Source: CAWAPS01 sp963783945 (lineage in GTDB: Bacteria; Actinomycetota; Acidimicrobiia; Acidimicrobiales; Palsa-688). Taken from it: a DNA stretch of 64,000 nt. Shown one piece after another: positions 26,772 through 35,795 of the stretch. A program made the translations under genes and the position numbers. How positions within the stretch are numbered: position 1 is the stretch's first letter; each line of letters opens with the position of its first letter. The notes below the pieces were generated by a model, which saw nothing but the letters and a program-made list of their open reading frames with translations, had not been told where the DNA came from and did no database searches. Location of the stretch: NCBI GenBank assembly GCA_963783945.1, contig CAWAPS010000002.1, positions 1,183,770-1,247,769 on the forward strand, in the 5' to 3' direction.

Positions 26772-27548
26772 CTAGTGGCCCTTCCAGTTGGGCTTGCGCT
26801 TCTCGACGAAGGCGCGGGCTCCCTCCTTGGCGTCGTCGCTGGCGTAGACATGCTCGGCGGCAACCTTGAGCAGGGCCCTGAACTCCTCCCGCCGCGACTC
26901 GCGGGCGTCGAGGATGAACTGCTTACTGGTGCGGACCGCGATCGGGCCGTTCTCGGCGATCTTTTCGGCCAGGCCGATGGCGGTGTCGAGCACCTCGCCG
27001 GCGGCCACAACCCGGTTGATCATTCCGACCGAGAGCGCCCGCTGGGCGTCGATGGCCACGCCGGTCATCGCCAGCTCCAGGGCCACCGCCCGGGGTAGGA
27101 GGCTGGCCACCCACGCCAGGCCGTAGCCCCCGATCAGGCCCGACCGCGTCTCGGGCATACCGAACGTGGCGTGCTCGGCTGCGACGATGAGGTCGCAACA
27201 CAGGGCGAGTCCGAGCCCGCCGCCGAGGGCGTAGCCGTTGACGGCCGCGATCACAGGCTTCGGGATGCTGTTCGCCTCGAACTGAAGGTAGTGCTCCAGG
27301 CTCTTGCCGCCTTCAGCGTGGAACTCGAGGTCGTCGCCCTCGTCGTAGTTCTTCAGGTCGATGCCCGAGGAGAAGGCCTTGTCGCCGCTCCCGGTGATGA
27401 GGACCGCTCCCACCTCGGGGTCGGTGGAGGCGTCCTCTAAGGCGGACCCGAGGCCACGGACCACCCGCAGGTTCAGCGCGTTGCGTACCTCGGGCCGGTT
27501 GATCGTGAGGATCAGCACGGACCCACGTCGTTCGGTTAGCAGCTCCAT
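26772..27548 (-). CDS. Enoyl-CoA hydratase/isomerase family protein
   Basis: A 258-residue crotonase-fold protein of standard length. The oxyanion-hole strands are SSGIDLKNY and NGYALGGGLGLA; FGMPETRSGLIGG carries one of the two catalytic glutamates (PE), the position of the second is taken by the SGLIGG loop, so hydratase versus isomerase or hydrolase activity is open. It would act on an unsaturated acyl-CoA. ATG at 27548, 19 bases from the best-conserved operator palindrome, so it is probably under direct control. The TetR gene lies immediately downstream on the same strand. Confidence 0.85.
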   Translation of the reverse strand: MELLTERRGSVLILTINRPEVRNALNLRVVRGLGSALEDASTDPEVGAVLITGSGDKAFSSGIDLKNYDEGDDLEFHAEGGKSLEHYLQFEANSIPKPVIAAVNGYALGGGLGLALCCDLIVAAEHATFGMPETRSGLIGGYGLAWVASLLPRAVALELAMTGVAIDAQRALSVGMINRVVAAGEVLDTAIGLAEKIAENGPIAVRTSKQFILDARESRREEFRALLKVAAEHVYASDDAKEGARAFVEKRKPNWKGH

Positions 27549-27566
27549 GCCCCCTCACCTTACCCG

Positions 27567-27578
27567 CCAAGCGCTTGG
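27567..27578. promoter_or_regulatory. KstR2-like operator, site 2
   Basis: CCAAGCGCTTGG, a perfect 12-bp palindrome, 19 bases upstream of the enoyl-CoA hydratase start. On the minus strand it is followed by GGGTAAGGT, a possible -10 region. A P450 remnant lies on the other side. Confidence 0.75.
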
Positions 27579-27589
27579 TTGGTGTTGTC

Positions 27590-27966
27590 CGCATCGTGGG
27601 TCTTGCGCTACGGCCCGTACGACCCAAGCTCAACACGGACCACCGTCCGCCGTTGCGCCGGCTCCGGGAAACTCGGCGCCGGACTACGAGAAATGCACGG
27701 CTTCTACGCGCTCAGCCGCTTCGACGACCCTGAGCAGGCTGGTCGACCACGCAACTCAGGTCGGCCCAGGGCGCTGGGCTCAAGCTGGCGGGACCGACGC
27801 GCCAATCCCTGACGAGCTCCTCGTATTCAAGGACCCGGCCCTGTATCGCGCCTTCCGGCGCGTGCTGTCGCGGGTGTTCGCGCCCGAGAAGACGAACGCC
27901 CTCGAACGGCAGGCCCGACCGGTGCGGCGTGATGGGCTTCCCGAGGCTGAGCGGCAGGCCGGCTAG
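27590..27966 (+). pseudogene. Cytochrome P450 N-terminal remnant
   Basis: Scattered P450 pieces occur in two frames: YGPYDP, MHGFYALSRFDDPEQAG and PDELLVFKDPALYRAFRRVL SRVFAPEKTNALERQ in order. They correspond to the first third of the P450 at 23299 (YALSRFDDVQ, FEDPPTHTAYRGVVSRVFTP). Internal deletions and frameshifts have destroyed the gene; I-helix and heme loop are absent. It starts right after operator site 2, suggesting a former divergent unit. Confidence 0.7.
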
Positions 27967-27993
27967 CCGCACACCTACGGCGTAGGTGCGTCG

Positions 27994-28789
27994 CTAACGT
28001 TGGGACACCGGAAACGGCCGGACCCGCACCAGGTCGATGGCGCAGTGCGGAGGAGCGGTCAATGCGTGCAGCATTGCCTCCACGACGTCCTCGTAGTGGG
28101 CTCGGCCGTCGCTGCGCAGGAGGGCGAGGTGACCGCTAGCCTCAAGGGCCTGCACGACCCGGGCCGTCCGTTCGGGGTCCGAGCCGGACGCGCTCGTCGG
28201 GACGGGCCCGGGCTCGCCGGGCTCAACGGCGCCGGGGACGACCAGCGTCACCCGGATGCCAAGCGCCTTCAACTCCTGGTAGGTGACGCGACTGAACATG
28301 TCGAGGGCCGCCTTGGTCGTCACGTAGAGGCCGAGGTAGGGCGCCTCGGGGAACAGCGTGCCGTCCGACGAGACGTTAAGGATGTGGCCGCCGCCACTGC
28401 GGCGCATCAGGGGGATGGCGGCGCGGGTTGTGTAGACGGGGCCGAGGAGGTTCGTCCCGACGATAGTGGCGATCTCCTCGTCGGTCGTCTCCTCGAGCGA
28501 ACCGTGGGCGGTGCCGCCGGCGTTGTTCACGAGGACGTCCAGTCGCCCGAACGCCTCGTCGACCCGGGTGAAGGCCCCCCGCACGCTGTCGGGATCGGCC
28601 ACGTCGGTGACGATCGGCAGCGCGCCCTCGGCCAATATGCGCGACCTGCTTCGCCAGGTGGGACTCGGTACGCCCGAGTAGCACCACCTGGGCGCCAGCT
28701 TCGGCGAACATCCGGGCCGTCGTCGCGCCGAGGCCGCGGGATGCCCCGGTGACCACCGTCACCTTCCCCGAGAGGTCCCACCTCGCCAT
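27994..28789 (-). pseudogene. SDR-family dehydrogenase, one-base frameshift
   Basis: ATG 28789 starts MARWDLSGKVTVVTGASRGL, the SDR cofactor loop. Near 28640 the frame changes: LAKQVAHI shifts into ILAEGALPIVTDVADPDSV, and the rest (NNAGGTAHG, the serine in LNVSSDGTLF, YVTTKAA, VVPGAVEPG) is continuous to 27994. YVTTK is the catalytic Tyr/Lys motif. One base too many or too few near GTCGCGCATA explains the break. Apart from this, all active-site residues survive. It is divergent from amidohydrolase A, sharing operator site 3. Confidence 0.8.
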
Positions 28790-28837
28790 CGCCTGCCTCC
28801 CACTTGTTGACAATCTTCGTCGGCCCGACGTACCCTA

Positions 28838-28849
28838 CCAAGCGCTTGG
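28838..28849. promoter_or_regulatory. KstR2-like operator, site 3 (divergent promoter)
   Basis: CCAAGCGCTTGG inside TACCAAGCGCTTGGCT. Located between the SDR (start 28789, minus) and amidohydrolase A (start 28873, plus). In the plus direction TACCCT directly precedes the palindrome and could be a -10 element, so a bound repressor would cover the transcription start. Confidence 0.75.
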
Positions 28850-28872
28850 CTCATTCACCACAAGGGGGGACC

Positions 28873-30174
28873 ATGCAGGCGGAGGATCTGATCATCATCA
28901 GCGTCGACGACCACGTCGTCGAGCCCCCCGACGTCTTCGAGCGCCATCTGCCCCCCAAGTACCGCGACATCGCGCCCCACGTAGTCCACATGGAAGACGG
29001 CAGCGACCAGTGGTCGTTCTGCGGTATCAATATCCCGAACGTCGGGCTCAACGCCGTCGCCGGGCGACCCAAGGAGGAGTACGGGCGCGAGCCCACGTCG
29101 TTCGACGAACTCCGGCCGGGCTGCTTCGACGTACACGAGCGGATCAAGGACATGAGCGCCGGCGGCGTCCTCGCGTCGCTCAACTTCCCGTCGATGGTCG
29201 CCTTCGCCGGCCGGCTCTTTGCCCAGCTCGAAGACAAGGACGCCGCTCTCTCGCTGCTGCGGGCCTACAACGACTGGCACATCGAGGACTGGTGCGGGTC
29301 GTACCCGGGCCGCTTCATCCCACTTTCGATCACGCCACTGTGGGATCCCCACCTGGCGGCCATCGAGATCCACCGGGTCGCCGCCAAGGGGTGCCACGCG
29401 GTGAGTTTCGTGGAGAATCCCGTGCCGCTGGGCTTCCCAAGCCTGCACTCCGACCACTGGGATCCGTTCTGGCATGCGTGTGCCGACGACGCGGTCACCG
29501 TCTGTATGCACATCGGCTCGTCGTCGAAGCTGCCGAGCACCGCACCCGACGCGCCGATCGACGTCGCCATCACGCTCACCCCGCTGAACAGCCTGCACAC
29601 GGCTGCAGACATCATCCACTCGCCGATCTTCCGGAAGTTCCCCGACCTCAAGGTTTCGCTCTCAGAGGGCGGTATCGGCTGGGTCCCTTACTTCCTCGAG
29701 CGGCTCGACCACAGCTACCGGACTCACCACGCGTGGACGGGCGCGGACTTCGGCGACCGCCTGCCGTCCGAGGTGTTCCTCGACCACGTGCTGCTCTGCT
29801 ACATCACCGACGGCGTCGGGGTGCGGCTGGCGCGCGATCTCGGCATCGGGAACATCACCGTGGAGGTCGACTACCCCCACTCCGACTCGAGCTGGCCCCA
29901 TTCCCCCGAGGCGCTATGGAAGGACTTCGAGGGCAGCGACCTCACCGACGACGAGATCCACCGGGTCACCCACCGCAACGCGATGGAGTGGTTCCACTTC
30001 GACCCGTTCGAGGCCCGTCCGCCCGAGCGGTCGACGGCCGCCGCGCTGCGGGCCGAGGTCGAGGGACACGATGTGTCGATCCGGGCCCGAGGCAAGAGCA
30101 ACCGGTCGGCGCTGCGCATGGGCGACCTGGAGAAAGCCGCGGCCGGCGCCTCGCTCAACGCGGTGCCGAGCTGA
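28873..30174 (+). CDS. Amidohydrolase-2 family protein A
   Basis: A 433-residue TIM-barrel protein of the COG2159/amidohydrolase_2 family. The N-terminal metal site is DDHVVEPPD (Asp 13, His 14), followed by VCMHIGSSSK with a histidine on a later strand, SLSEGGIGWVPYF, and the closing DYPHSDSSWP with an Asp. Relatives decarboxylate or hydrolyse cyclic acids; several actinobacterial members lie in steroid or aromatic-acid clusters without defined function. ATG 28873 follows AAGGGGGGA. It is 24 bases from amidohydrolase B, forming a pair that may be a hetero-oligomer. A close paralogue lies at 41572-42852. Confidence 0.85.
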   Translation: MQAEDLIIISVDDHVVEPPDVFERHLPPKYRDIAPHVVHMEDGSDQWSFCGINIPNVGLNAVAGRPKEEYGREPTSFDELRPGCFDVHERIKDMSAGGVLASLNFPSMVAFAGRLFAQLEDKDAALSLLRAYNDWHIEDWCGSYPGRFIPLSITPLWDPHLAAIEIHRVAAKGCHAVSFVENPVPLGFPSLHSDHWDPFWHACADDAVTVCMHIGSSSKLPSTAPDAPIDVAITLTPLNSLHTAADIIHSPIFRKFPDLKVSLSEGGIGWVPYFLERLDHSYRTHHAWTGADFGDRLPSEVFLDHVLLCYITDGVGVRLARDLGIGNITVEVDYPHSDSSWPHSPEALWKDFEGSDLTDDEIHRVTHRNAMEWFHFDPFEARPPERSTAAALRAEVEGHDVSIRARGKSNRSALRMGDLEKAAAGASLNAVPS

Positions 30175-30198
30175 CCACAACGCAGAGAGAGGATTCCC

Positions 30199-31455
30199 AT
30201 GTCGGCCACCGACGGGCTGCGATACATCGATTCTGACGGCCACATCCTGGAGCACCCGACGGCCATGCCGGAGTACGCCCCGGCCAAGTACCGCGACCGG
30301 ATCTGGCACATCGAGACCGATGGCGACGGCGACGAGTGGTGTGTCTACAACGGGACCCGGGTGTCGGCGAACATCAAGGCCGCCGCCGGCGCCGCCGGCA
30401 TGAGCGACGAGGACCGGGCCCGGGCGTTCCGGGGCGAGCTGCGCTACACCGAGACCCGGCCCGCTGGCTGGAACGCCAAGGCCCGGCTCCAGGACATGGA
30501 CCAGGACGGCATCGAGCTCTCCGTGCTGTACCCGACGCTGCTCCTTGGCCTGCAAGCCGACCGCGACGTTGACTTCGCCGAGGCCCAGGCACGCGCCTAC
30601 AACGACTGGTGCTCGGACCACGTGCAGACGGGCGAGGGCAGGCTATTCGGCGCCGGTGCCATTCCCCCGGCGCACAGCGCGGACGACGTGGGCCGGGTGG
30701 CGGCCGAGATCCGACGGGCGGCGGGGTTGCCGGGGATCGTGTCAGTGTTCATGCGCCCGAACCCTTCCGTCGACTGGCGACCGTTCAACGACCCGGTCTA
30801 CGACCCAATCTGGCAAGCCGCGCAGGAAACCGGCATGCCCATCGGCCTCCACCCGTTCCTCGCCAACGACCTTCCCGGTGCCTGCGTCGGCCTCCGCCTG
30901 AGCAGGCCTCGGCGACCCGACGGCTCGTACGTGGACGACTTCGACCCGAACCAGATGAAGACGGTGATGACGAGCCGGGTCGACCCCGACAACCGGCCCA
31001 GTACGCTCTTCACGCAGGCGATCGCCAACCCGGTGGATGTGATGAGCGCGATCGCGTACTTGACCGCGGGTGGGGTTTGCGAGCGGTTCCCCGGGGCGAA
31101 GTTCATCTTCCTGGAGGCGAACGGGGGCTGGTTGGTGCCGTGGTTGGAACGGCTGGACCACCACTGCCGGAAGTTTCCGTGGGAGGTGGAGAACCTGTCG
31201 TTGTTGCCGTCGGAGTACTTCCGGCGGCAGTGCTGGATCAGCTTCGATCCCGACGAGGCGATGTTGAAGGCCACGGCGGAGTCACCCCTGGTAGGTGCTG
31301 ATCGCATCATCTGGGCCAGCGACTATCCGCATCCGGATGCCAAGTTCCCGGGCGTGACCGAGGAGCTGACGGAGGCACTGGAGGGCTTGACGTTCGAGCA
31401 GAAACGCCAGATCACCTCGGAGTCGGCCATCGCCCTTTACGGCATCGGCGCCTAG
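30199..31455 (+). CDS. Amidohydrolase-2 family protein B
   Basis: A 418-residue amidohydrolase_2 protein, only distantly like A. IDSDGHILEHP carries the Asp-x-His metal site (Asp 13, His 15). Mid-barrel GLHPFLANDLP gives a histidine, FLEANGGWLVPWLERLDHH follows, and IIWASDYPHPDAKFPG holds the C-terminal Asp. ATG 30199 has AGAGAGGA 6 bases upstream and follows A by 24 bases, so the two are co-translated. A copy with a large internal deletion lies at 41082-41495. Substrate unknown; decarboxylase or hydrolase of a cyclic intermediate is likely. Confidence 0.85.
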   Translation: MSATDGLRYIDSDGHILEHPTAMPEYAPAKYRDRIWHIETDGDGDEWCVYNGTRVSANIKAAAGAAGMSDEDRARAFRGELRYTETRPAGWNAKARLQDMDQDGIELSVLYPTLLLGLQADRDVDFAEAQARAYNDWCSDHVQTGEGRLFGAGAIPPAHSADDVGRVAAEIRRAAGLPGIVSVFMRPNPSVDWRPFNDPVYDPIWQAAQETGMPIGLHPFLANDLPGACVGLRLSRPRRPDGSYVDDFDPNQMKTVMTSRVDPDNRPSTLFTQAIANPVDVMSAIAYLTAGGVCERFPGAKFIFLEANGGWLVPWLERLDHHCRKFPWEVENLSLLPSEYFRRQCWISFDPDEAMLKATAESPLVGADRIIWASDYPHPDAKFPGVTEELTEALEGLTFEQKRQITSESAIALYGIGA

Positions 31456-31571
31456 GACTCCAGCGCATCAGGCGCTGATCCCCGCCGCTGCTGGTCCGAC
31501 ACGTGCCGGCCTTCTCGGGGCGAGTAGTTGGCCTTACACTGCCATCTGCTCCTCGAGCCCGGCCATGCCGA

Positions 31572-32398
31572 TCAGCGCCCCCTCGTCGTGTCGATGCGGC
31601 CGACGGCGATGGCGGCAGCGAACCCGCAGTCGGTCCATAGCACCTCGCCAGTGACGAAGCTCATCCGTGGGGAGCAGAGCATGACGAGCGGCCATGCCTG
31701 CTCCGACGGCAGCGCATAGCGGCCGACGGGACCGGTGGCCTTGTCCACGATCTCCTTCGAGGCCCTGGCGTGGAAGGCCGGCATCATCGGCGTGTCCGTC
31801 GGTCCGGGGTTAATGCAGTTAATCCGGATGCCCTTCTCGAGCAGATCGGGCGCCTGCCAGTTGACCCACACGTCGATGGCGTATTTCGACCAGACGTAGG
31901 CGCTCTTCGTCCACGTCGCCTCGTTGGCCCGGAGCCACTCAAGGGCGCCGTCGAAGCCCGTCGTGGTGACGAGCTCGGTTATTGGCTCGAGCTGGCGCTG
32001 CCAACCGATCGCCGCCGACGACGCGATGACGCCGATCGCCGAGCCCGCGGACAGCTTCGGCACGAGCTGCTCGACTAGCTGGCGGTTGCCGACGAAGTTC
32101 ACCAACATCGTGTCGAGGTTGCTGAACGGCGCGCCAGGCAGCCCGGCGCAGCTCAGGAGGGCGTCGATCGGGCCGTCGACGAAAAAGGCGGCTTTTTCGA
32201 TCGCCGCCGGGTCGCGGAGATCGACCTCGACGTACCGGGCAACGGGAAGTGACGTCGGCTTGACGTCGAGCACCGTCACCGTCGCCCCAAGCTCAAGCAG
32301 GATCTCGACGGCGGCGTTGCCCATCCCAGACGCGCCCCGGACACCACCACGTTGCGGCCGGCGTAGCCGAGCACATCGTCTACGACCTTCGGTCCCAT
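31572..32398 (-). pseudogene. 3-alpha-hydroxysteroid-dehydrogenase-like SDR, one-base frameshift
   Basis: ATG 32398 begins MGPKVVDDVLGYAGRNVVVS, and after SGA the frame slips; adding one G near 32330 gives SGAASGMGNAAVEILLELG, the SDR glycine loop, and continues through VTVLDVK, the long loop with FDGALEWLR, YVWSKYA (Tyr/Lys) and NPGPTDTPMMP. The long insertion before the YxxxK and the short second strand are features of the 3-alpha-HSD/carbonyl-reductase SDR branch. The operator palindrome 20 bases upstream implies regulation with the catabolic set. Intact apart from the single-base break. Confidence 0.75.
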
Positions 32399-32417
32399 GT
32401 CAGCCCTCCCAGGTCGA

Positions 32418-32429
32418 CCAAGTGCTTGG
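32418..32429. promoter_or_regulatory. KstR2-like operator, site 4
   Basis: ACCAAGTGCTTGGT fits the consensus AnCAAGnnCTTGnT without mismatch. It sits between the SDR gene to the left and the hydratase remnant to the right. On the minus strand TAACCT directly precedes it and may be a -10 element. Confidence 0.75.
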
Positions 32430-32475
32430 TAGGTTACCTCCCGGTCAAGAGCCAGAGGAGCCGAAGGAGAACACG

Positions 32476-32790
32476 ATGATGAGTGTTCTTACCGACGATG
32501 GTCCCATCGAGCAACGGGCGGCGTGCTGCTCATCACGGTCATCCCGACCCTAGGAGCGGAACGCCATCGCCCTGAACGTGGTCAAGACATCGGCGAGACC
32601 CTCGAGAAGGCGGCGACGCCCGGCCCGAACCAACCCGAGCCACGCCAAGGAGCTCGTACGGCTGTGGCCGGTCGACGCCGTCGCCGAGCAGCGACCGACC
32701 GAGCTGCACCGGTCGGTCTTCGCCGGCGAGGGGCCAGGAGGGGCTTCGCGTTCCTCGAGAAGCGCCCGCCGGTATGGCGGGCCGGCGACA
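32476..32790 (+). pseudogene. Enoyl-CoA hydratase remnant
   Basis: ATG ATG at 32476 behind GAAGGAGAA opens MMSVLTDDGPIEQR, then in shifted frames GGVLLITV and ERNAIALNVVK, i.e. the first 40 residues of a crotonase. Near 32750 the typical C-terminus GFAFLEKRPPVWRA appears. The middle, with the oxyanion hole, is deleted. Several frameshifts. It is divergent from the SDR across operator site 4. Confidence 0.65.
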
Positions 32791-32802
32791 CTAGCCAGCT
32801 GG

Positions 32803-32814
32803 CCAAGCGCTTGG
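32803..32814. promoter_or_regulatory. KstR2-like operator, site 5
   Basis: CCAAGCGCTTGG immediately followed by TACAAT at 32815, a good -10 hexamer, so here the operator fills the -10/-35 spacer. The downstream gene starts at 32848. Confidence 0.75.
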
Positions 32815-32847
32815 TACAATCCTTCACGACTAGGAAAAGGGGCCGCC

Positions 32848-33411
32848 ATGACCGCAGCCGAGGCGACGCACGCTGGCACGAAGCGGTGCCTGAACCACAT
32901 GGAGTTCGTGTACCGGCCGGGCGAACGACCCCTCGTGTACGAGTTGTTCGGCCTGTTGGGCTTCCATCCCCACGAGGTGCTTGACGGGATGTTCCTGATG
33001 GGGTTCATCGACATGACTGCGCCCGCCGACAGCTTCATGGCCGGGTCCGAGGTCCGGCCTGAGCAGTGGGCCTTCGACCAGGCCCTCGCCGAGGCGCTCA
33101 AGCGTGACGAGTTGGCCAAGGCGTACTCCGGCTACCAGGAGCTACTCGGGCGTGATCCGCAGTGGGGAATGCACGTCGGCATCCGGTTCGACTCCTTCGA
33201 CGAGTGGGAGGCGACCGTGGCCCGGGTCGACGACGTCGACGTTCACGCCCCGGCGCTCGCCGGTCGGGTGCAGCTGCGCGGCGTGTACCACCCCGGGGAC
33301 CCGCTCGCCGTCTCCGGTGAGCTGCACCAGGCCTTCCTCTGGACTGACGTCATCGCCTCGGGTTCTCTCGCCCTCGGCCAGCAGCTCGAGCTCCAGACGC
33401 CCGCTCAGTAG
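32848..33411 (+). CDS. Conserved protein of unknown family (weakly VOC-like)
   Basis: A 187-residue soluble protein. CLNHMEFVYRPGERPLVYEL and GMHVGIRFDSFDEWEATVAR resemble the metal-strand positions of vicinal-oxygen-chelate (glyoxalase/dioxygenase) proteins, with His at the first strand and His-Val-Gly-Ile later, but overall similarity is weak and I will not assign an activity. FMAGSEVRPEQWAFDQAL is a motif shared with the paralogue at 39198-39775, as is the C-terminus WTDVIASGSLALGQQLEL. ATG 32848 follows AAAAGGGG. Both paralogues stand directly behind a KstR2-like operator, so the family is probably part of the same pathway. Confidence 0.65.
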   Translation: MTAAEATHAGTKRCLNHMEFVYRPGERPLVYELFGLLGFHPHEVLDGMFLMGFIDMTAPADSFMAGSEVRPEQWAFDQALAEALKRDELAKAYSGYQELLGRDPQWGMHVGIRFDSFDEWEATVARVDDVDVHAPALAGRVQLRGVYHPGDPLAVSGELHQAFLWTDVIASGSLALGQQLELQTPAQ

Positions 33412-33518
33412 ATGCTCTTGCCAGAACGCTCCCGGCCACCCGAGTCGGTGGCTAGGAGCGCTGGCGTCTCCATTCAGCATCATCTTTCGACGGCGTCGTT
33501 CCCGGGTGGCTCCTGCCG

Positions 33519-34985
33519 TTAGCTCTCGAGCCAGGCGACGGTCTTGGTCTCGAGGTACTGCTCGAACCCCTCGCGGCCGTTCTGACGACCGATGCCGCTC
33601 TGTTTGAAGCCCCCGAACGGGCTCATGGGACCGTGCCACCTGCCGCCGTTGACGCTGATCACACCGGCCCGGACGCGCGACGCCACCGCCCGGGATCGCT
33701 CGAGCGATCCCGAGCTCACCCCGCCGCCGAGTCCGTACTGAGACTCGTTGGCGATGCGGACGGCGTCATCATCCCCGTCGTGGGGGATGACGCAGAGCAC
33801 CGGTCCGAAGATCTCCTCCTGAGCGATCGTGATCCGGTTGTCGGGGACGCCGAAGACGGTCGGCTCGACGTAGTACCCCTTCGGAAGGTGCCCGGGCTGG
33901 CCGCCGCCGGTAACCAGCGCGGCCCCTTCGTGCTTGCCCTTCTCGATGTAGCCCAGGACCCGGTCGCGCTGCCGGGCGTTGATGAGCGGACCCATGATGT
34001 TCCCCGGGTCCGTGGGGTCGCCGTACGGCACCGCCTCGAAGGCGGTCTTGAGTGTGTCGAGCGCCCACTGGTACCTGGCTCGGGGTACGATCCAGCGGGT
34101 GGTCATCACACAGCCCTGGCCGGCGTGGGTGCACAGCGAGGCGGCCGCCGGCACGAGCGCTTCCAGGTCGGCGTCGTCGAGCAGGATTTGGGCCGATTTG
34201 CCACCGAGCTCGAGGAACAACCGCTTGAGTTGGGGCGCGCCTTTCTCCATGATGCGCCGACCGGTGGCCGTCGAGCCGGTGAACGAGATGAGATCTACTC
34301 GCGGGTCGAGCACGAGCTCTTCGCCCACGAGGTGGTCTGACGACGTGACGACGTTCAACACCCCCGGCGGGATGCTCGTGCGCTCGGCTACCAGGCGACC
34401 GAGGCGGAGGGCGTGGAAAGGCGTGTCCACCGCCGGTTTCAGAACGACGGTGTTCCCGGTGGCTAGTGCCGGTCCGAGTTTGTCGAGGGCGACGCCGAGC
34501 GGGTAGTTCCACGGCACGATGGCGCCAACGACGCCGACGGCCTCCTTGGTCACCACCCGGCGGTTGGCCACGCCGCCGGAGGTGTCTAGGCCGAGGTCGC
34601 GCTCCCAGACGAACTCCTCGATGTACTTGGCCGGCCACCGCAGCGAGTCCTGCAGCGGCGCGTCGAGCTGACCACTACGGGTCGTGCGCACTGGGCAGCC
34701 GACCTCGGCGATGAGCTCCTGACGGAACTCCTCCCGCTCGGACTCGAGGGCGGCAGCCAGCTCATCCAGGCCGCGCTTGCGGAGGGCCTTGTTCGTCGAC
34801 CAGTCGGTCTCATCGAACGCCCGGCGGGCGGCGACGATGGCCTTCGCCATGTCCGCCTTGGAGGCGTCGGCGCAGGCGCCGAGGACCTCCTCGGTGGCCG
34901 GGTTGCGGTTCTCGAACGTGGCGCCGGACTCGGCGTCGACGAGCTTCCCATCGATCAGCAGCCGGCTCTCGAACGTCATCGTCAC
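33519..34985 (-). CDS. Aldehyde dehydrogenase
   Basis: A 488-residue NAD(P)-dependent aldehyde dehydrogenase of standard length. The cofactor-binding VGAIVPWNYPLG, ISFTGSTATGRRI, the catalytic Glu in LFLELGGKSAQ and nucleophile Cys in HAGQGCVMTTR, and the late EEIFGPVLCV are all intact. It oxidises an aldehyde to an acid, perhaps an intermediate released by the DUF35-thiolase-type lyase encoded upstream. Its ATG overlaps the stop of the enoyl-CoA hydratase by 4 bases, so it is translationally coupled and is the last gene of the operon starting at 37446. Confidence 0.9.
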   Translation of the reverse strand: MTMTFESRLLIDGKLVDAESGATFENRNPATEEVLGACADASKADMAKAIVAARRAFDETDWSTNKALRKRGLDELAAALESEREEFRQELIAEVGCPVRTTRSGQLDAPLQDSLRWPAKYIEEFVWERDLGLDTSGGVANRRVVTKEAVGVVGAIVPWNYPLGVALDKLGPALATGNTVVLKPAVDTPFHALRLGRLVAERTSIPPGVLNVVTSSDHLVGEELVLDPRVDLISFTGSTATGRRIMEKGAPQLKRLFLELGGKSAQILLDDADLEALVPAAASLCTHAGQGCVMTTRWIVPRARYQWALDTLKTAFEAVPYGDPTDPGNIMGPLINARQRDRVLGYIEKGKHEGAALVTGGGQPGHLPKGYYVEPTVFGVPDNRITIAQEEIFGPVLCVIPHDGDDDAVRIANESQYGLGGGVSSGSLERSRAVASRVRAGVISVNGGRWHGPMSPFGGFKQSGIGRQNGREGFEQYLETKTVAWLES

Positions 34986-35779
34986 TGTTGTCTCCGCTCG
35001 ATGAACTCCCGCACGTCGGACGAGGCGATCGCCAATGACATGAGGTCGGTTGACATCTGCATGTGCATCCGCATTCCCATGAGCTCCCAGGCCCGTTTGA
35101 TGAGCGCCTTGGTCGCCATCAGGGTGGTCAGGGGGGCCTGGGCGATCTCGGCGGCTAGGTCCTCGACTGTCTGCTCGAGTTCGGCGAGCGGCACCACCCG
35201 GTTAACCAGTCCCATCTGAAGCGCCTGCTCGGCGGTCAACCGCTGCGAGGTGTAGAGGTACTCCGCGGCCCGCTTCCAGTTCATGAACAGCCAGGGCTCG
35301 ATCGTCGTCTCCCCCGGCGGCAGGCCGTAGCCCTGCACGGTCGGCATTTGGAACCAAGCGTCGTCGGAGGCGATCGTAATGTCGGTGAGGAGCCCGTAAT
35401 AGGTGCCGCCGCCGATGCAGTAGCCATGCACCTGGGCGATCACCGGCTTCGGGAACTCCCAGAGGTAGAGCACCGGCCAGAGGAACAGGTCCTGGTGGCC
35501 CTTCCACGGGATGCCGAGGTTGTCCATCGCCGCGTCGAACTCGGGATTGATCTCCGGCTCACGGCGCACGTCGTGGCCGCCGCAGAAGCCCTTGCCGTTG
35601 CCCTTGATGATGACGACCTTTACTTCATAGTCGCGGTCGGCCAGTTTCAGTGCCCGGTCGAAGTCCCACGAGAGGCGGGACGACTGCGTGTTGGCGGCCT
35701 CCGGCCGGTTGAGGATGACCCGGGCGACCGGCCCGTCCTTTTCATAGACCACGTGGTCAAAAGTCTCGGTCTCAGTCAT
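34982..35779 (-). CDS. Enoyl-CoA hydratase/isomerase-like protein
   Basis: A 265-residue crotonase-fold protein. Oxyanion elements are KGFCGGHDVR and HGYCIGGGTYYG. The usual catalytic glutamates are missing: the first loop reads FQMPTVQGYGLPPG where hydratases have PEx(x)LG. It is therefore unlikely to be a plain hydratase; isomerase, hydrolase or ring-cleaving activities are alternatives. Middle gene of the operon DUF35-thiolase, this gene, aldehyde dehydrogenase; 16 bases from the former and overlapping the latter. Confidence 0.8.
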   Translation of the reverse strand: MTETETFDHVVYEKDGPVARVILNRPEAANTQSSRLSWDFDRALKLADRDYEVKVVIIKGNGKGFCGGHDVRREPEINPEFDAAMDNLGIPWKGHQDLFLWPVLYLWEFPKPVIAQVHGYCIGGGTYYGLLTDITIASDDAWFQMPTVQGYGLPPGETTIEPWLFMNWKRAAEYLYTSQRLTAEQALQMGLVNRVVPLAELEQTVEDLAAEIAQAPLTTLMATKALIKRAWELMGMRMHMQMSTDLMSLAIASSDVREFIERRQQ

Positions 35780-35795
35780 CTCTGCCTCCTCCGCG

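Noticed and set aside
28749..30236. Long second open frame (495 codons) over amidohydrolase A
   Set aside because: Arginine/proline-rich shadow frame of a high-GC gene; the amidohydrolase motifs lie in the other phase.
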